From NCBI RefSeq assembly GCF_000442275.2, contig NZ_KE557314.1, forward strand, positions 310,001-374,000: a stretch of 64,000 bases of DNA, written 5' to 3'. The notes under the pieces were generated by a model that was not told the DNA's origin, searched no databases, and saw only the letters and a list, made by a program, of their open reading frames with translations. Below are positions 19,202 through 27,180 of the stretch, piece by piece (position 1 is the first letter of the stretch; every line of letters starts with the position of its first letter). Source of the DNA: Litoreibacter arenae DSM 19593 (GTDB lineage: Bacteria; Pseudomonadota; Alphaproteobacteria; Rhodobacterales; Rhodobacteraceae). Both the position numbers and the translations under genes were made by a program.

Positions 19202-19793
19202 ACCGCACTTATCTGCATGCAACACAATGACCCGCGCTATCCCCTTTCATCTACACAACTAAAGCGTCCCAGTAGGTGTCTGAGGCAATTAAAATTACTT
19301 TAACTCTCTGAGGGGTCTGGCGAGGTCACTATGGGACCGCACCTTGTCCGGTCTGCCAACCTCAGAAATGCAAAGATCAAAGTGCGCTCATCATTAGCGC
19401 GCAAAATGGCCGACTACTCGTCCACTGCAAAAGGTCAGAGTTTGATTTTAAGCGCTTCTTGAGTGCGGCTGGCATCGTGCCCGGTGTTGTCGAGTTTAAT
19501 CAGGCGGCCGTTGAGAGGAAAGGCTTTTAGATCGATAGCCCCCAGTTCTGGTTGAACGCATGCGAAAGAACGCAGACGCGGTCGAAGTTTTGGCGCCGAC
19601 GTTCCCCGCGTGAGCTCCGGCCGAGACACCGCATCATCCCATTCTCGACGCATGTTCGCTGGCCATCCGGGCCGCCGCGTGTGCATGCAGTAAGCAATGC
19701 TTGCGGTTTCTGTCCACCCAAGAGGTGCCAGTTGTGGCAAGTTCCGGTGGATCGCCGTGCTGCGCGCGCCATTCGCAGCATTGCCCAACCAGA
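19202..19793. other. Gene-poor stretch downstream of ubiV, 592 bases
   Basis: Contains only short or arginine/proline-rich frames on both strands with no recognisable domain or start signal. Probably decayed DNA continuing from the AlpA-like remnant. I see no RNA gene or clear terminator. Confidence 0.4.
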
Positions 19794-20705
19794 TCAGGCT
19801 GGCGACGCCATGGCAATCCGACGATAGCCGGCCTTGCCGTGATAGAACCCATTGCTGAAGGGCGTCGTCCGGCAAACACTGCGCAACATCGCGTCTGCGT
19901 CATCGACGGCGCGTGCCCTGTCCAGAACATCGCGGAAAACGGTCGCCACAGCCACCATGTCTACCGCTTGCGGCATCAACCGAAGGTGGGAGATGTTGTT
20001 GGCTATCAACTCGCCGGTTTCTGGCAGCAGAGCGACATAGCTCTCGGACTGGGTCTGGATTCCGTTAACCCGCAGGATTGGACTGTTGTCGGTGGTGCGC
20101 AGCGGCATACCATCCGCGTCGGCCTCGCAGACGAACTGGCAGTTGTCTTTCGTCCGATCATGCGCACGCGCGTGATAGCACCGGGCAGAAACAGCGAGCG
20201 ACGCGCGCCCGAAGACCTGCACCTCCACCCCGAGACCCAACTCCCGTGCGGCCTTCGCGGCCACGGCGATGGCATCTGCGGGCAATTCCCCCGGAAGGCA
20301 GATATGAGTCGCGCCCTGACCAGCCATCCACCGGATCGTCGCCTCGTTATAAGCGTTCATGAACGGCCCGATGCGATGCGGGCGCTTGCCGCGCGCAAAG
20401 AGACCAGCGGCGTTGTTGATCTCGATCTCCGGCGTTTCCATCGCCGCCAGATCCTCGGTCGCCTTGCGTTCGCGTTTGAGCATCACTTCAGCCAGCGTCG
20501 ACAGGATCACCGTCTTGCCGGCACGCTCAAGCCGGTCGATCGTCTCGGGCAAGTCGGCCTCATGGAACGGCGCGCGTTTGGAACAGATCACTTCGCCCAG
20601 ATAGACCTCGTCCACCGGCGCCTCGTCGGCAATGCGGGCGTAAAAATCACGGCGGGTATCGGCGGACCAGTGATAAGCAATGGGTCCTAGTGTCAGTTTC
20701 GTCAT
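19794..20705 (-). CDS. ubiV: UbiV, O2-independent ubiquinone hydroxylation subunit
   Basis: About 303 residues from ATG at 20705; MTKLTLGPIAYHW matches the usual UbiV N-terminus, so the codon at 20720 is rejected. It is a U32-peptidase-family protein: EVYLGEVICSKR, the RKRPHRIGPFMNAYNE region, and Cys residues around SARCYHARAHDRTKDNCQFVCE that would bind the 4Fe-4S cluster. With UbiU and the lipid carrier UbiT it hydroxylates ubiquinone precursors without oxygen, using prephenate as oxygen donor. It sits 5 bases after ubiU in a six-gene minus-strand operon with RIC hemerythrins, placing anaerobic quinone synthesis under the same control as nitrosative-stress repair. Confidence 0.92.
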   Translation of the reverse strand: MTKLTLGPIAYHWSADTRRDFYARIADEAPVDEVYLGEVICSKRAPFHEADLPETIDRLERAGKTVILSTLAEVMLKRERKATEDLAAMETPEIEINNAAGLFARGKRPHRIGPFMNAYNEATIRWMAGQGATHICLPGELPADAIAVAAKAARELGLGVEVQVFGRASLAVSARCYHARAHDRTKDNCQFVCEADADGMPLRTTDNSPILRVNGIQTQSESYVALLPETGELIANNISHLRLMPQAVDMVAVATVFRDVLDRARAVDDADAMLRSVCRTTPFSNGFYHGKAGYRRIAMASPA

Positions 20706-20710
20706 GTCGT

Positions 20711-21709
20711 TCACCGCCATTTCTTCGTCTCGAATGCGCCCTGGGTCTGCTTCTGACCCTCGGTCAGCGCGACTAGGTCTGCGATATTTGCCGTGCGACC
20801 GGCCCGGATGTCATCCACCGCCGCCCGGAAGGCCGAGACCACGTTGCGCACGTAGCTCTTGGACCGCTGACGCCCCTCGATCTTGAAGGCGTGAATGCCC
20901 GCGTCGATCATCTGGGGCAGGAGCCGCGAGAGGTTGAGGCTCACCGGTTCCTCGAAGGCGTAATAGGCTTCGGGCCGGTGCGGCGCGGTGTAGCGCCCTT
21001 TGCAGATGGTCGGGTAGCCAGCCATTTCGTCAGCACCAAAACAGTCGATAGTGAAACCGGCGAGCCGCGAGGACATCGAGCCATCGTCATGGCGCGCATA
21101 GTCAACCTCGGACGCCGGTGAGCAGATACCGTCCATGTTAGTGGATTGCCCGGTCAGGTAGTTCGTCAAGCTGCACCGACCTTCCACCATCAGCCCGTGA
21201 TTGCCGAAGATGAAGGTCTCGATCTCGCAGGGGATCTCCCTGCGGATCTGGCGGATTTCGGGGATCGTGAGGATGCGGGGCAGCACCACGCGCTTTACCC
21301 CGAAACTCTCGCAATAATACCGGATCGCCTCGGGGCTGGACGCCGCCGCCTGAACCGACAGGTGCAGCCTAACCTGCGGATGGGTGCGCGCGATGTAGTC
21401 GGCCACACCCATGTCGGCGACGATGAACGCATCGACCCCCAGCCGCGTGCCGGTATCCGCCGCCTGCCGCCACAGATCGACCTTGCCCGCCGGCGGATAG
21501 GTGTTGAGCGCCAGCAGAACCTTGGCATCCTTTGCATGGGCATAGACCACCGCTTCGGCCAGTTCGTCGGGCGTGAAGTTAAGGCCGGGGAAATTCCGGG
21601 CGTTGGTGGCATCCTGAAAGCCGCAATAAACGGCATCAGCACCCGCATCCACTGCGGTTCGCAGCGCGGCCGGTGTCCCGGCGGGGCAGATCAGTTCGGC
21701 AAGGCTCAT
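20711..21709 (-). CDS. ubiU: UbiU, O2-independent ubiquinone hydroxylation subunit
   Basis: 332 residues. U32 family: ELICPAGTPAALRTAVDAGA at the start, AVYCGFQDATNARNF, the NHGLMVEGRCSLTNYLTG block with a cluster Cys, DGICSPASEVDY with another, and FKIEGRQRSKSYV near the C-terminus. Forms the heterodimer with UbiV, each chain carrying an iron-sulfur cluster. The ATG overlaps the ubiT stop as ATGA, indicating translational coupling. Confidence 0.93.
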   Translation of the reverse strand: MSLAELICPAGTPAALRTAVDAGADAVYCGFQDATNARNFPGLNFTPDELAEAVVYAHAKDAKVLLALNTYPPAGKVDLWRQAADTGTRLGVDAFIVADMGVADYIARTHPQVRLHLSVQAAASSPEAIRYYCESFGVKRVVLPRILTIPEIRQIRREIPCEIETFIFGNHGLMVEGRCSLTNYLTGQSTNMDGICSPASEVDYARHDDGSMSSRLAGFTIDCFGADEMAGYPTICKGRYTAPHRPEAYYAFEEPVSLNLSRLLPQMIDAGIHAFKIEGRQRSKSYVRNVVSAFRAAVDDIRAGRTANIADLVALTEGQKQTQGAFETKKWR

Positions 21710-22233
21710 GTGTACATGTTTCCTTTCGTTGCATCGGAGTAAGAGCGTCTAAGCCGGGCTAGGATCGCCCGGCCGACAGGGCCAAACAGATCGGCGGTTT
21801 CCTCGGCGATGGAACCGTCCACATCGTCCAGCGCATTCCGGAGCCGTACCACCGCTTCGGTATCGCCCGAGATTTCGAGATCGCGTGAAAAGAATGCGGC
21901 ATCACCATCCTCTTCCGAGTCGATCAGTTCCAGCAGCAAAAGGAACGGCCCCCGGATCGCCGCACCGGAGAGCGGTAGGCTTTCGCGCGGCACGGCACGA
22001 AACAGCAGCGCCTGCGGGTCGGGACGCAGGTGAAGCGCGAAGGGCAACTCCACCGGGTCGATCAGATAATCGGTGGTTTGATGCGGGCCCAGTCGTGCGA
22101 AAAGCGACGAGTGCCGCGCCGCGATCCGCTTCACAACCCGCGACAATATCGGCTGCACCGCAAGGCAGGCCAGCCGCTGCACCGCTCCGGACAACGGGCG
22201 CATTGCGGGCGCTGTATGGTTCATCATGCTCAT
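21706..22233 (-). CDS. ubiT: UbiT, SCP2-domain ubiquinone biosynthesis accessory protein
   Basis: About 175 residues from ATG at 22233, with a GGGGAGA site upstream. It is a SCP2-like sterol-carrier domain: LPFALHLRPDPQALLFRAVPR and GPFLLLLELIDSEEDGDAAFFSRDLEISGD, matching UbiT. It binds quinone intermediates and presents them to the anaerobic hydroxylation complex. Order ubiT-ubiU-ubiV with overlapping or adjacent ends. Start choice is moderately secure because two more Met codons follow within four residues. Confidence 0.88.
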   Translation of the reverse strand: MSMMNHTAPAMRPLSGAVQRLACLAVQPILSRVVKRIAARHSSLFARLGPHQTTDYLIDPVELPFALHLRPDPQALLFRAVPRESLPLSGAAIRGPFLLLLELIDSEEDGDAAFFSRDLEISGDTEAVVRLRNALDDVDGSIAEETADLFGPVGRAILARLRRSYSDATKGNMYT

Positions 22234-22285
22234 TTCAAGGTCTCCCCTTGCGTATTTGTACCTTGCCCGGAAATCGGATCGTTCA

Positions 22286-22774
22286 TCAAGGGAATGTCTC
22301 GAACCTTGGGAACAACACCTTGTTTTCCAAGAAAATCTGCGCATCGAGGTCTTCTACCAACTGACCCACTTCGGCAAAAAGCCGGGAACATGAGGCGTCC
22401 GCATGGCGCGGCAGGCGAAAGCCGTGTGTCGTAGCGGCGATCCGGTCCAGTTCAGCCTCAAGGCCAAGATGATCCTTGCGCAGTCGCTCAAGCCTAACCT
22501 TCGACTCTGCCGAGCTTCCAATGGCCTGCACGGTGCTGAGCATCGGCTCTTCGTTGTGAAGGTGGTTCTCAAAAGCGGCGGATAATTTGCAAAGCGACTG
22601 CGTCAGGCCGTGAGGCGCATCCGGATCGACCGCATGTTCGGCCTCGATCCGCTGTGCGAGCGTGATCAGCTGAGGCAATGCCCGGTGCTGCGTTTCATGG
22701 TGTTGCGTCTGGATATGCTCCACCAATGCGCGTGTCGGCCATGTTACGTCAGGTTCTTCGAGTGTTGCGGTCAT
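22286..22774 (-). CDS. Hemerythrin-like (RIC-related) protein with altered ligand set
   Basis: 162 residues from ATG at 22774 with AAAGGAG upstream. It shares the four-helix hemerythrin layout with its neighbour at 23364-23870: HHETQHRALPQL, ENHLHNEEPML, KDHLGLEAEL and FLENKVLFPRF. In the last block the His found in the neighbour (SEHMRLEN) is replaced by Gln (DAQIFLEN), so one expected di-iron ligand is missing. Related proteins (YtfE/ScdA) repair iron centres after NO or peroxide damage. The gene is 1 base after the DUF2478 gene and about 50 bases before ubiT, in one operon. Confidence 0.8.
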   Translation of the reverse strand: MTATLEEPDVTWPTRALVEHIQTQHHETQHRALPQLITLAQRIEAEHAVDPDAPHGLTQSLCKLSAAFENHLHNEEPMLSTVQAIGSSAESKVRLERLRKDHLGLEAELDRIAATTHGFRLPRHADASCSRLFAEVGQLVEDLDAQIFLENKVLFPRFETFP

Positions 22775-22775
22775 C

Positions 22776-23354
22776 TCAACTCCTTTGGCCAGAAAGGCCC
22801 CCAGATTTTCCCATGCGGTCCGCCACAACAGATGCGGCATCCGGCGCGGGAGTGATCACCGCGCGACACCAGGCAATCACCCCCTCCTCACTTGGCGGCA
22901 AGTCGATGGCCATGCTGTCGGCGAACCGCCCAAAAGCGGCGCGGTGGGTTTCGGATAGACCGACAAGTACCGGTACTCCGTTTGCCACCGCTTCGCCGAT
23001 CAGCGCGCGAAAACCGCGGCCCTCGGCCTCACTAATCCCGAATTTGTTCAGCACCACCAGATCGGCTCCGTTCGCCGCCAGATCCGCAGTTGCCAGCGCC
23101 ACCGCCGTTTCAAGCGCACCGGCATCCATCCGGCAGGCGGCCGACCCGGCACCAAGATTCTGAGTGATAGGCACCACCGGTCCCTCCGGCAAAAGCCGCA
23201 GCGCGGTGTCACATTGGCCGCTTTCACCACTTGGTCCGGTCTCGCGCAACGCCCCCGCGACCCGCACACCATCTTCGATCAATCGCGCCACAACGCCAGC
23301 AAGCAGCCGATCCGTCATCCCGCGCCCGTCCGCCATGACACCCGCCAATACCAT
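22776..23354 (-). CDS. DUF2478 domain protein
   Basis: 192 residues, cytoplasmic. MVLAGVMADGRGMTDRLLAG and GADLVVLNKFGISEAEGRGFRAL match DUF2478, a P-loop-NTPase-related family often found beside molybdenum or denitrification genes; the N-terminal nucleotide-binding loop is degenerate. The C-terminal part includes GVPVLVGLSETHRAAF. The start has GAGG at a suitable distance. Flanked by two hemerythrin genes with 1- and 9-base gaps. Biochemical function not established. Confidence 0.78.
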   Translation of the reverse strand: MVLAGVMADGRGMTDRLLAGVVARLIEDGVRVAGALRETGPSGESGQCDTALRLLPEGPVVPITQNLGAGSAACRMDAGALETAVALATADLAANGADLVVLNKFGISEAEGRGFRALIGEAVANGVPVLVGLSETHRAAFGRFADSMAIDLPPSEEGVIAWCRAVITPAPDAASVVADRMGKSGGLSGQRS

Positions 23355-23363
23355 TGCCTTACC

Positions 23364-23870
23364 TCATTGTTGTTCGAATTGCGGGAAAAGCACGTCGTTC
23401 TCAAGGCGCATATGCTCGGACAGATCAACGATGAACTCGGCAAGGCCGGTGTATAGCGCGGTCCAAGTGCCACAGGCCCCCTCCGGCAGTCTCAGGTTCC
23501 CGGTCAGACGGCGAATGTCGGCGATATCACTGTCGTGATTATTGTGGTCCGCCCGCATGACCGCGATCAGCTTCTCGATACCCGGTCGGCCACCTGAACG
23601 GATTGCGGGAAAGAGGATCAACTCCTCTTTCTTCATATGAACCTCGATCTCGCCGATCATGCGGCGCAGAAGGGTGGACAGACCTTGGGGCAGAGACGCA
23701 TCGCCGGCATGCGCCGTCTCGACCCTCTCGGCCATCTCAGCCAATGGCGGAAGCTGCGCGCGATGACGCTGATGATAGCGCGTTTCGATATACTGGGTCA
23801 GCGCCGCGGCATCGTGGATCGGCGCGGCGTTGGGCAACTCCGGGTTTGTCGAAGAGATCTGCGCGGTCAT
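23364..23870 (-). CDS. RIC-type hemerythrin (iron-sulfur cluster repair)
   Basis: 168 residues from ATG at 23870 (AGGA upstream); longer readings to 24041 run through the promoter and into the divergent regulator. All expected di-iron ligands appear: RYHQRHRAQLPPL, VHMKKEELILFPAI, MRADHNNHD and LSEHMRLENDVLFPQFE. The short N-terminus lacks the ScdA-N domain. It is a YtfE-like cytoplasmic protein for repair of NO- or peroxide-damaged iron centres. First gene of the hemerythrin-DUF2478-hemerythrin-ubiTUV operon and divergent from the Rrf2 regulator. Confidence 0.87.
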   Translation of the reverse strand: MTAQISSTNPELPNAAPIHDAAALTQYIETRYHQRHRAQLPPLAEMAERVETAHAGDASLPQGLSTLLRRMIGEIEVHMKKEELILFPAIRSGGRPGIEKLIAVMRADHNNHDSDIADIRRLTGNLRLPEGACGTWTALYTGLAEFIVDLSEHMRLENDVLFPQFEQQ

Positions 23871-23972
23871 GTCGGTTTTCCTCATCGGGGACTCGCATTC
23901 GGTGCTTGCCATTAAGCTTATCTCTACTAATTGGTACGGTAAATGCCGATACATGAACGGAGACCAGCGACG
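23871..23972. promoter_or_regulatory. Divergent promoter region with near-palindrome
   Basis: The 102-base gap between the RIC and Rrf2 genes. A 12-base near-palindrome at 23925-23936 (TACTAATTGGTA, 10 of 12 positions symmetric) lies in its AT-rich middle. That is a reasonable site for autoregulation by the adjacent Rrf2 protein, but it does not match a consensus I can cite with certainty. Confidence 0.35.
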
Positions 23973-24389
23973 ATGCGCCTCACCTCTTTCACCGACTACG
24001 GACTGCGAATGCTGATGCGTATGGCAAGCGCGCCGGAACACATCTTCTCAAGCGCGGAACTGGCCGACGAATTCCGCCTGTCGCGCAATCATCTGGCCAA
24101 GATCATGCAGAGGCTCTCCGGTGCTGGCCTGATCGAGACGCGGCGGGGCGGCGGCGGTGGCGCGGTACTTGCGCAGAAACCGATGGAAATCCGGCTCGGG
24201 ACTGTCGTACGCCTGCTCGAAGAGGGTCAGCCGCTTGTCGAATGCCTGGGGGTCGATGGCGGCAATTGCGTGATAGATGGACGCTGCAAGTTCAAGGCAC
24301 GGCTGCGCTCTGCCGAAGCTGCGTTTTTTGCCGACCTTGACCGGTGCACTCTGGCAGACATCGCGCTTGATCCGAAACCGGTCCGATAA
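23973..24389 (+). CDS. nsrR: Rrf2-family regulator, NsrR-like
   Basis: 138 residues from ATG at 23973 with GGAGA upstream; the earlier in-frame ATG at 23943 is less likely. It has the winged-helix start MRLTSFTDYGLRMLMRMA and SRNHLAKIMQRLSGAGLIETRRGGGGG. Three Cys residues in ECLGVDGGNCVIDGRCKF fit the cluster-binding pattern of NsrR-type proteins. NsrR senses NO through its iron-sulfur cluster and represses NO-detoxifying genes. The divergent RIC gene and the downstream NO-reductase-like operon support the assignment. IscR or another Rrf2 branch is possible but less fitting. Confidence 0.8.
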   Translation: MRLTSFTDYGLRMLMRMASAPEHIFSSAELADEFRLSRNHLAKIMQRLSGAGLIETRRGGGGGAVLAQKPMEIRLGTVVRLLEEGQPLVECLGVDGGNCVIDGRCKFKARLRSAEAAFFADLDRCTLADIALDPKPVR

Positions 24390-24456
24390 ATAGGCGATCC
24401 TTGGCATCAGGCAATTTTGGACCGGCGATGGGACTCTTTGACGCGCCATTTGAAAT

Positions 24457-24470
24457 TTGATCTAGATCAA
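24457..24470 (+). promoter_or_regulatory. Perfect FNR/Dnr-type box
   Basis: TTGATCTAGATCAA is an exact TTGAT-N4-ATCAA palindrome, the FNR-family consensus. It lies 199 bases before the first gene of the heme-copper enzyme operon and 68 bases after the Rrf2 gene, so it most likely activates that operon at low oxygen or in response to NO. Confidence 0.8.
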
Positions 24471-24668
24471 ATCGGAATCGCTGATACCGATTTAAGCTGA
24501 GAATTTGCGGGTATCACCGCAACCGGCACTCGGCCAGATGTTAATTCCGGCGTGTCCCATCTGAGCCAAGATCCTAAAATCAGCCGAAAAGGCGAGCGCA
24601 GGTTGCCTGTGTGTCTGTCCCGTGTACCGGATTGCAATAAGCGATCCTAAAGAGGGGGAGAATGTAAG

Positions 24669-24848
24669 ATGAACAATTCCGACAACAATCCGGAAACCAA
24701 TTCGGCAGGCCCACCAGAGCGCGTGCCGTTCATGCAGCAGGTGCTCGACAACCCATTCCTGCTCCTTTTCCTTGGGATCACGATACCGACCGTTCTCTAC
24801 CTCGTCTGGGGTGTGATGGAGATCGCTTCGGTCCCGGTCGCGTACTGA
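24669..24848 (+). CDS. Small single-span protein of the heme-copper operon
   Basis: 59 residues with a strong GGGGGAG site upstream. A polar N-terminus (MNNSDNNPETNSAG) is followed by one membrane span near residues 29-50 (NPFLLLFLGITIPTVLYLVW). No cofactor motif. It lies 15 bases before subunit II and is the first gene of the operon, so it is probably a small accessory subunit or assembly factor of the complex, as seen in many heme-copper enzymes. Confidence 0.8.
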   Translation: MNNSDNNPETNSAGPPERVPFMQQVLDNPFLLLFLGITIPTVLYLVWGVMEIASVPVAY

Positions 24849-24863
24849 GGGGAGGCATGAAAA

Positions 24864-25418
24864 ATGGCACTCACACCTCCGTCGAACCGTCTCTGGTGGA
24901 AGGAACCAATCCACAGCATCGAACTGGGCTGGGTCGTCATCGCCTTCCTCTGGGGGTTGTTCATGTTCTTTTTCATGATCGCATGGCACTTCATCGGCAA
25001 TCAGAACCTGTCATCTGAAACCTACAAAATCATGCCCGATATCTATGCGGAAAAGGTCGAGGCCTGGGCAGAGGAATTTCAGGCCAGGGATGCCGATGGC
25101 AACCTGCTGGAAGAAGACGGCGTGCCAATCGTGCGCCCGCCCGCTGGCGGCGATGCCTATATTCTGGCGCGCCTGTGGGAATTCTGGCCGATAGTCGAAC
25201 TCAAGCGCGGTGAAAGCTACAGGTTCCATCTGTCTTCGGCGGACTGGCAGCACGGTTTCTCGCTACAGCCGACGAACATCAACATCTCGGTACATCCAGG
25301 CTACGAGCACGTCATCACGCTGACACCGACCGACAGCGGCGTGTTTGGCGTCATCTGCAATGAATTCTGCGGCATCGGCCATCACACGATGACCGGGCGC
25401 ATCCGCGTGGTGGATTGA
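24864..25418 (+). CDS. Heme-copper enzyme subunit II with CuA site
   Basis: 184 residues. One N-terminal membrane span (WVVIAFLWGLFMFFFMIAW) anchors a periplasmic cupredoxin domain. The CuA ligands are complete: His in the SADWQHGFSL segment and Cys165, Cys169, His173 and Met176 in CNEFCGIGHHTM. An insertion of about 40 residues (EAWAEEFQARDADGNLLEEDG) precedes the cupredoxin domain. It accepts electrons from a periplasmic donor and passes them to subunit I. Twelve bases before subunit I. Confidence 0.88.
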   Translation: MALTPPSNRLWWKEPIHSIELGWVVIAFLWGLFMFFFMIAWHFIGNQNLSSETYKIMPDIYAEKVEAWAEEFQARDADGNLLEEDGVPIVRPPAGGDAYILARLWEFWPIVELKRGESYRFHLSSADWQHGFSLQPTNINISVHPGYEHVITLTPTDSGVFGVICNEFCGIGHHTMTGRIRVVD

Positions 25419-25430
25419 AGGAGGAAGACC

Positions 25431-27161
25431 ATGACGACCATCGACACAGGCGCGGTTCCGACCCCGGTCGACAGCGCATCCTATCGCATCTGCAAGTTCT
25501 CGGGCCTGAGGATCGAGGCGAACGCCGAATTGCTCATCAAGGTGAATGCAGTGGCGGCCGTCCTGTTCTTGGCGCTCGGGGGCCTCATGGGGCTTCTGGT
25601 CGCGCTCACGCGCTGGCCTGCCGTGCAACTATTACCTGCTGACTGGTTCTATCTTGTGCTGACTGGGCACGGCGCGAACGTGCTCCTGTTCTGGATCATC
25701 TTCTTCGAAATGGCGGTGCTCTACTTCGCCTCGGCTGTGGTTCTGGGCTGTCGTCTTGCAGCACCCAAGATCGCGTGGCTCGGCTTCATTCTGATGGTCG
25801 TCGGCGCGGTGATGGCAAACTATGCGGTTCTGCGCGGCGACTCCACGGTGATGTTCACCTCGTACCCGCCGATGCAGGCGTCGCAATGGTTTTACCTGTC
25901 GCTGATCCTGTTTGCGGTGGGCGCGCTGATCGCTGTCTTCATTTTCTTCGCCACGCTGGTCATCGCCAAGGCTGAAAACACTTATAACGGGTCAGTCCCG
26001 CTGGTGACGTTCGGCGCGATCACCGCAGGGATCATTGCGGTGTTCACGCTGGCCTCGGGCGCGATCATTCTGATCCCCACATGGCTCTGGTCGCTGGGGC
26101 TGATCTCGAACATCGACACGCTGATGTACAAGGTCGTCTGGTGGGGAATGGGACACTCCAGCCAGCAGATCAACGTCTCGGCCCATGTCGCGATCTGGTA
26201 CGCGATCGGCGCCATGGTCGTCGGTGCCAAGCCGCTTTCCGAAAAGGTCAGCCGGATGGCCTTCTTCATGTATATCCTGTTCCTGCAGCTCGCCTCGGCG
26301 CACCACATCCTGGCCGAGCCCGGCATGTCCTCTACCTGGAAGATCGTGAACACGTCCTACATGATGTATCTCGCCGTGATGGGCTCGATGATCCACGGGC
26401 TGACGGTGCCAGGAGCGATCGAGGCGGCCCAGCGACGCAACGGGTTCACCCGCGGTGCATTTGAGTGGCTGACCAAGGCACCCTGGCGTAACCCGGCTTT
26501 CGCCGGGATGTTTCTCAGCCTCGTAATGTTCGGCTTCATCGGCGGCATCTCGGGTGTGGTCCTGGGCACCGAGCAACTCAACGTGTTGATGCACAACACC
26601 ATTTACGTGCCGGGCCATTTCCACGGAACCGTGGTTGCGGGAACAACACTTGCCTTCATGGCGATGACCTATCTGGTGGTGCCGCTGATCTTCCAGCGCG
26701 ACATTGTCTGGCCGCGTCTTGCCACTTGGCAACCCTTTGTGTTCGGCATCGGAGCTGGCGGCATTTCACTCTTCATGATGGGCGCAGGCACGCTTGGTGT
26801 TGCACGTCGGCACTGGGACATGTCGCTGACAGATGCGGCGCATGCTTTCGAATATCCAGCTGCAGCCTATCTGATGATGGGACTGAACGGCATCTTTGCG
26901 ATCCTTGCGGCGATAGGCGGCGTAATGTTCATCCTGATCATTGTGGCCTCGATCCTAGCCGGTCCAAAGCTGGACGTCGTCGGTGCGAAACTGCACTTCC
27001 CGCTTCACGACCGCAGCCGGGAATCGGTGTCGGAATACGGCAGCCATGGCACGTTGAAGCTGCCGGGAACCATGATCCTTGTCGGCCTCTTCTTCGGCTG
27101 TTTCGTGCTCTACTACTTCGTCAACTGGAAATACCTGTCCGAGCTTTGGCAGTTCTACTGA
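25431..27161 (+). CDS. Heme-copper subunit I, nitric-oxide-reductase-like (Gln replaces Tyr)
   Basis: 576 residues, about 12-14 membrane spans. Metal ligands are present: His80 (LTGHGANV, low-spin heme), His242 (WGMGHSSQQ, CuB), His291-His292 (SAHHILAEPG, CuB), and His396/His398 (VPGHFHGTV, hemes). In oxygen reductases the residue four after the first CuB His is the cross-linked Tyr (HPEVY); here it is Gln246. Loss of that Tyr is characteristic of NO-reducing members, and the CuA subunit plus Gln suggests the eNOR-like group. The neighbouring NsrR-like, RIC and FNR-box features fit NO reduction. A low-activity oxidase cannot be excluded from sequence. Confidence 0.85.
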   Translation: MTTIDTGAVPTPVDSASYRICKFSGLRIEANAELLIKVNAVAAVLFLALGGLMGLLVALTRWPAVQLLPADWFYLVLTGHGANVLLFWIIFFEMAVLYFASAVVLGCRLAAPKIAWLGFILMVVGAVMANYAVLRGDSTVMFTSYPPMQASQWFYLSLILFAVGALIAVFIFFATLVIAKAENTYNGSVPLVTFGAITAGIIAVFTLASGAIILIPTWLWSLGLISNIDTLMYKVVWWGMGHSSQQINVSAHVAIWYAIGAMVVGAKPLSEKVSRMAFFMYILFLQLASAHHILAEPGMSSTWKIVNTSYMMYLAVMGSMIHGLTVPGAIEAAQRRNGFTRGAFEWLTKAPWRNPAFAGMFLSLVMFGFIGGISGVVLGTEQLNVLMHNTIYVPGHFHGTVVAGTTLAFMAMTYLVVPLIFQRDIVWPRLATWQPFVFGIGAGGISLFMMGAGTLGVARRHWDMSLTDAAHAFEYPAAAYLMMGLNGIFAILAAIGGVMFILIIVASILAGPKLDVVGAKLHFPLHDRSRESVSEYGSHGTLKLPGTMILVGLFFGCFVLYYFVNWKYLSELWQFY

Positions 27162-27180
27162 TCCTGAAGGGAGCCGCACC

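Noticed and set aside
19435-19875. A 146-codon minus-strand frame overlapping the end of ubiV
   Set aside because: No recognisable domain, and the overlap with ubiV is out of frame; probably chance in decayed DNA.
25431-27161. Ordinary cytochrome c oxidase subunit I
   Set aside because: The essential Tyr four residues after the first CuB His is Gln, and the gene context is NO-related.
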